Below, one piece after another: positions 59,201 through 64,000 of a stretch of 64,000 nt of DNA (positions are counted from its first letter, which is position 1; every line of letters begins with the position of its first letter). The notes under the pieces were generated by a model that was given only the letters and a program-made list of their open reading frames with translations, did no database searches and had not been told where the DNA came from. A program made the translations under genes and the position numbers. Origin of the DNA: Polytrichum commune (Eukaryota; Streptophyta; Polytrichopsida; Polytrichales; Polytrichaceae); contig OX485804.1 in NCBI GenBank assembly GCA_950295325.1, positions 52,812,429 to 52,876,428 on the forward strand. The letters run 5' to 3'.

Positions 59201-62198
59201 TGCAGGGCTAATTCCAAATTTGGTACTTCTCTCCAACTATATCCTGAATTACTCATGTCCTGGAAGGCCCTGGAGCTTGGACTTCCAATATTTCCACCTT
59301 GACTAGACAATTAGTGTGGCCTGTATTAATCATTTCGACAGTAATTTTCCACCCACACTAATAGGACTATTTAGTGTACTTGTACGCCTACACTAATTTC
59401 AGTTGTTTAGTATAATGAGGTTCTGTATGTGACAAGGGAGTTCTGTGTCCTTTCATGCAGGTGGTGTATAACTCATTAATGAACGCCTACTCCAATAGCA
59501 GAATGCCAGATGAGGCACGGAAGATTTTTGAGGATATTCAAGCTGAGGGCTTACAACCTGACATGGTTTGTGTTGATCCACCCAATTAGACAGTTCCCAA
59601 GAAAGTTGTATTTTATTCTTTGATCTTTCGTGGACTTTGTTCTTTGATTCACAATTGGGTAATCAAATGCTTTGGCCATATCCTGACACTTTTGGACCTT
59701 GCTAAATACTGGGTCTGTGCATTGCAATATCTGCAAGATGATCTGGCCCAAGAAGCACTGCCCTAATCTCAGCATAAGTGAATTTGTGAGATTTCATTGT
59801 GAACCAGTTTTGACATTTGATTGCTTTTGCTATTTCAGGTCTCATATTGCTCTATGATGGATGCTTATGCAAAATCAGAGAGAGTGCAGGAGGCGCATGA
59901 AATATTCCACATGATGCGAGCCAATGGCATAGACCCAGGTTAGTCTTGAGGAAAAAATTCATGGATCTATTCAGAGGCACATTAGTAGGCGAATTATGCA
60001 CTTGCCATGGGTTAAACTATCTTAACCTTCACTTTCCCACCATGCCACACATCTCCTACGTCACACCCTACTCACATCTTCAATCATCCTCCTTTTTTGG
60101 CTGCAAATTTTTGACCTTAAATATGCATCCCCACAGTTGAAAAGTCTGTTTTCCTGTCAAAGATTAATTTGCTGTTTGAAAGGTCGTTAGCAGTTACTAT
60201 GAGACATATTTGCCAATCTTGAATAGAGTTCTATGTCTATACCATTTCCCCTGTTGGTACAAAGAGTGGCGCTTTATTTATTTTTCTCCATTGAGGGAGT
60301 TGATAAGCTCTGGAGGTTAGCGGTGTATGATATGTGCTGGTATTGTCACTGCTAATAAGGCATGTATTTTCACCTTTTGTGTGCAGGTAGCATAGGTTAT
60401 AGCATATTGATTCTAGCCTATGCCAAAGTTGGACAATTAGATGGAGTTGAAAGACTGGTTGCTGAGCTTGACCAGAATAAGAAAGGACAATGTGACATTC
60501 TTTTGTTCAATACCTTGCTCAAGGCCTACTGCAACGCGGGTTACATGGATGGGGTTATGGCAACGCTTAAAAAAATGGATGCTGAAGGTTGTACCCCTGA
60601 CCGGGGTACTTTCAACATTCTTATTGGATATTTTGCCAAGGAAGACCTTGTTGATTTAGCCCTTCGGACACTGCAAGATATGGAAGCAAGGGGTCACCGG
60701 CCAAATGAGGTTTGTGACTGTTCATATTGAACATGTGTTATTTTGTTCTGCAGTTGTTATTATTGCATGCCCAGTTACTTAATTTTATAGGGTCTATTGG
60801 ACAGTATGACAGTTCACTATGTGGGGTAGTAGTAGTTTCAGGCCTCAAATTGATATTTTTTGTTTTTTAGTTGAGAATCTGGTCACGAGCATTTTAAAGG
60901 GTTTTCAATGAGGTGCCAGAAATCTGAGGATTTGGTCGTAATCTGGGTTGTTCTTTGATGGCAAATAGGCTACATACAATGCACTATTACAAGGACTCAT
61001 GAAAGTGGGCAAAGTGGAGGACATGTGGGATACATTTTTGGTAATGAAGAAACGGGGCATCGTGCCTACCAACCTATCTTTGCACACTGTCATCACAGGA
61101 CTTCTAAATGATGATCGAATTGACGATGTTCTCACCACTTTTGAGGAGTTAAAGGTAAATGATGCAGAAGTATTGGGTAACTTTTATATTTGATGTGTTG
61201 GTCTAACTGGAGTCTAGAAAAGACTCTGGTCATCATAAGTGCATATCAGTAAGTTGATAGAAGCCACTGTATTTAATTGCTGCTATTCGGGCCCTTTTCA
61301 TGGGTGTTTGACATCCTTCATATAGTACTTCAAACTCTTGCACTAAAAGCCAGAGTATCCTTTTCATTATATTTTTGCCATGCTGTTTCCTTATAGATTC
61401 CACATTTGTAATTTACATCAATAATTCAAACCACAGTTTTGGCATACCTTTAGTTCACAATTTCATATCTGGTCAGTGATCAATCATATGACGTAAAAGG
61501 CCCTTGCTTGACCTATGCAAGATTGAATAGCAGTTTGTTGATAGGCATTTCATCATAGAAGCTCCTTGTCTACTCGATCAAGTCTTACAAGAGCCTTACA
61601 AATCAATTGTTATTTATCCCTGTGCAGGGGAGAGGGCGAGCATTGGTACCTGGCACAATGGAGAGACTTATAGAAGCTTTTGTAAAAGCAGGAAACATGT
61701 CCGAGGTAAAGGCCGCACTAATTTTGATGAAGGACTCAGGACATATCCCTTCACAAGTAAGTGGACAACCAATTATCTGCAGTAGGCTACCATATCCTGA
61801 ATAGTAGGGGAAAAATTGGACAATTTTACTTGAGATTTGTTCTACCTATGTGATCAGCGCAAATGCTCATTCATTCCTTCCTTCATTTGCACAGCAGTTT
61901 TTATTTTTTATTTTAAAATTTTGTTATTGAAAAAAATAAAATCAAGGAACCAAACCCAACAGTCTGACATGTCTGACATGAGAGCTTTTCTTCTATGCAG
62001 GGCACGTGGGATATCATTCTACTTAAGTATGCAGAGCTTGGGCTGTACCCAGAGTTATTACAATTGTTAGAGGAGTTAAAAGTGGCAGGCGTTAATGCCA
62101 GCCCTAGTACCTACTCGGAGCTCATGAAGCAAGTCTCCAATTCTACTGAAACAGTCAAGATAATTAGTGATTTGACCAGCCCAGCACCTGTGCCATAG
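53212..62198 (+). CDS. EMB3103: P-class pentatricopeptide-repeat protein, likely plastid, eleven exons
   Basis: Exons 53212-53616, 56180-56589, 57444-57528, 58018-58284, 58920-59222, 59461-59565, 59839-59938, 60387-60709, 60969-61154, 61628-61756 and 62001-62198 close in phase to 836 aa. The Ser/Ala-rich N terminus resembles a chloroplast transit peptide. Then come FVWVSPD and VWVNPSG, a basic linker, the block ALQTGVDVATTLSM, and about thirteen P-type PPR motifs (roughly residues 290-820), each with a YN/YS-x-L-I/M pattern and a PD/PN end. The order of motifs recalls Arabidopsis At1g10910 (EMB3103): LFEWM, VYVCNSVLS, GLKPDIITYST, FHYSALLN. The symbol rests on memory of that protein. Role: RNA binding in the plastid; target unknown. 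Exon 6 encodes exactly one repeat. Intron 1 holds the 309-bp tandem repeat. Confidence 0.93.
53598..54545 (+). repeat. Tandem array of about three 309-bp units spanning the exon-1 splice donor
   Basis: Unit 1 begins in the end of exon 1 (about 53598) and runs through the used donor CAA|GTATGT at 53617. Units 2 and 3 repeat the same junction at 53924 (CAA|GTAAGT) and 54235 (CAA|GTATGA). Shared blocks after each junction include TGGCGCCATTTG, then CACTGGGTTTAAG- and GAGTGAGGAGTAGATAGGA. Spacing is 307 and 311 bp. Copies 2 and 3 lie inside intron 1. Confidence 0.9.
56624..56650. repeat. (TCTA)n microsatellite in PPR intron 2
   Basis: About 27 bp of TCTA tetranucleotide just after exon 2. Confidence 0.9.
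59290..59379. repeat. Dispersed repeat, copy 2 (partner 47889-47975), in PPR intron 5
   Basis: Shares ATTAGTGTGGCC, TAATTTTCCACCCACACTAATAG and ATTTAGTGTAC with the partner. Confidence 0.75.
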
Positions 62199-63530
62199 AA
62201 AATTTGGTCTCCTTATAACATTCAGATTCATGTAATTTTTTTAGCTCCAGACATATGATTGGATCCTTGAATCTTTGTGAACTGGCTTGGTGCTGTTGGA
62301 TTGTCAATGCAGGGGTTCATATTGTGTTCTGAACAGTTCAGAGATTCATGACTTGAGTGCGGACTGCTGGAGATTATACAATGTGAGACTAGCCGCATGA
62401 TCTTGATGGAAACAACATCATCAATGGTTCCTATTTAAAGAATTTTGGCCACAACATTTAATATCATGGTCATGATATTCCCAATTTGCTTACGGATGGG
62501 GCTTATTGTGAGAAAATAGATATGTTCCAGTTTGTCCAGTAGCTGCAGAATTACTAGCTTGATCAAATTCTTTTTGTCATGTCTATCTGTTGGTGTGTGG
62601 TGCTTCAGTATAGTATCGAAGGGTATGTATACTCTCACTCAGCAAGGTAGTATGATAGAATTAATCCTTAAATGCTCATGCAACCCAAAGTGGGTTGCCA
62701 CCTCATATTTTGATGGTTTGCGACTCCCTAGATGGCAATCTACGTGGATAGAAGACATCTATTGGTGTACGGTGGTGCCCGATATCATGGTCATGATATC
62801 ATCTTGCAACCAACCATTGCAACCTAAGTTGGCATTTATGTATGAGGCGACTAGAGGTGCTTGTGTGACATGCTTAAATTCCTTGCCGGATATACTACTA
62901 TATGGCATGCAATTGGATAATTCACAACCATATTTAGTGAAGAGGACATAATTTCTTTGGGTAGCCTCAAGGGAGCCTCCCCACATAAAATCTAAAACTA
63001 CACCCTAAACTCCGTAACACCATGCTTGTCGTAACCAAATTGCATGGGATGCTGTAACCCAATGGTATAATAATTTTCTTAACATGAGTGGCATGATAAC
63101 TTCTTTTTTTTTGGAAAATTTACACAAGCAACTTGGTTGTTTAGAAACAAATAAAAGAGTGAAAAAAACACACACCTACATAAATTTGTATGTAGAAATT
63201 TTGTAGAATATTTCAGCCCAATCACTCTATTTTGTCCTACAAATTAAACATATTCTTAAAGTAAGAATGTGTTGTAGCCTCCAAGTGTTTTAAGTGTAAG
63301 AGAAAGTTTATTAAAAATACAAAAGAAAAACTTCAGAGAATTCTATATGTAATGTGTGCAACAACTCCCAAAATCAATTGATCTTCCTTGAGTTGTTCTT
63401 ACGACTTGAAGAGGAATCTAGTAAGATTGGAAGTTAAAGAAGAATTCCCTCATTTCAACTCTCTCTAGTGCCACCTTACATGATACTTCATTGTGTAAAC
63501 TTTAAAATCATTTCAAGTTTTTCTTTTACT
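62199..63530. other. 3' flank of the PPR gene and intergenic space
   Basis: No gene recognised. ATGGTCATGATAT recurs at about 62465 and 62785 as near-palindromes. A single terminus of the CACTCTAAAC MITE family lies near 63000. The open frame at 62532-62951 has no motif I can name. Confidence 0.4.
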
Positions 63531-63842
63531 TCACCACCGTGTGTCCTTCGAAGTCCCTGAACCGTTGGCCATGTTTTGACAAAAAGTGCATGTGTATGTT
63601 GGTTGATTGGGATAATGACCAAGGTTCACACAATTATTGTGGTAAACCTGCTTGCAAGTATCACAAGCTACTTTTTCGCTATCCTTAAAGTTGGTTACAT
63701 TGTGCCCACAAACTATGCAGTTGTTTGGATCCGTAGTGAGTGCGATTTGCTTTTTCTTGAGCTTGAAGAATTTGAGTGAGGGTGGACATGTGAAGACCTT
63801 AGGCTCAGGTTCTCTGGCGTCAAAGTTCCAAGTAATGTACAT
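63531..63842 (-). CDS. Small single-exon PHD-like zinc-finger protein, copy 2
   Basis: A 103-aa open frame with CIVC, CDTC, HNNC and CTFC in C4HC3 order, and the core KQVYHNNCVNLGHYPNQP. It is homologous to the 48236-48556 ORF, sharing a basic N terminus and the VYH-CVNL-YP block, but with a shorter gap before the last cysteine pair. The start at 63842 is the first ATG in the frame; the frame could be an exon of a longer gene reaching beyond the window. Function unknown; PHD-type fingers are protein-docking or histone-reading modules. Confidence 0.55.
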   Translation of the reverse strand: MYITWNFDAREPEPKVFTCPPSLKFFKLKKKQIALTTDPNNCIVCGHNVTNFKDSEKVACDTCKQVYHNNCVNLGHYPNQPTYTCTFCQNMANGSGTSKDTRW

Positions 63843-64000
63843 TCTTCGTCAATATCATGAACCCAATATCAAAATTAACTTAAAATATATAAAACACGAT
63901 CCACTTAAAGACACAATCAACTTAGAGCAAGAGGTTGGGATATCAAACCTCTACTTGTGATCACCTACATGTAACATTATTCAATAGCCTTGGGAATTGC

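Noticed and set aside
62532..62951. 139-codon open frame (+), considered as a transposase fragment
   Set aside because: Cysteine spacing fits no BED or DDE motif that I could confirm on either strand.
1..64000. CRISPR arrays, operons, riboswitches, rRNA genes
   Set aside because: None seen; the window is plant nuclear DNA with spliceosomal introns.

Overview
The window is nuclear DNA of a land plant. The evidence is spliceosomal GT-AG introns, a P-class PPR gene with a chloroplast-type N terminus, GH17 glucanases, a plant-type ELMO protein, and decayed Ty3/gypsy, LINE and MITE sequences. The intron-rich PPR gene and the hevein-GH17 fusions suggest a non-seed plant (fern, lycophyte or bryophyte grade). 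That placement is an inference and is not proven here.

Layout. 1-0.3 kb: C-terminal exon of an unidentified gene. 0.8-7.1 kb: two tandem minus-strand secreted beta-1,3-glucanase genes. The first has an intact hevein (CBM18) domain and the second a degenerate one. A 604-bp pogo-type element lies between them. 10.1-15.8 kb: a ten-exon minus-strand gene for a two-RRM RNA-binding protein, rebuilt by hand from phase-matched exons. 16.7-27.2 kb: a gene-poor stretch with MITEs and microsatellites. 27.2-29.6 kb: a four-exon RAB5IF/Rab5ip-type membrane protein gene. 32-42 kb: a repeat nest with GGGCC-ended MITEs, a foldback CACTA MITE and a dead Ty3/gypsy pol on the minus strand. 43.5-46.9 kb: a ten-exon ELMO-domain gene. 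47.4-47.8 kb: a LINE remnant. 48.2-48.6 and 63.5-63.8 kb: two related single-exon PHD-like zinc-finger ORFs. 53.2-62.2 kb: an eleven-exon PPR gene close to Arabidopsis At1g10910. Its first intron contains a threefold tandem repeat that copies the exon-1 splice donor.

How the genes relate. The glucanase pair is a local duplication that may be diverging in chitin binding, so cell-wall or defence roles are plausible. The RRM, RAB5IF, ELMO and PPR genes are unrelated housekeeping-type loci, each with its own promoter. No operon-like or clustered pathway is visible. All multi-exon models close exactly in phase: 277, 136, 324 and 836 aa. They rest on splice-site reading and remembered family sequences, not on transcripts.
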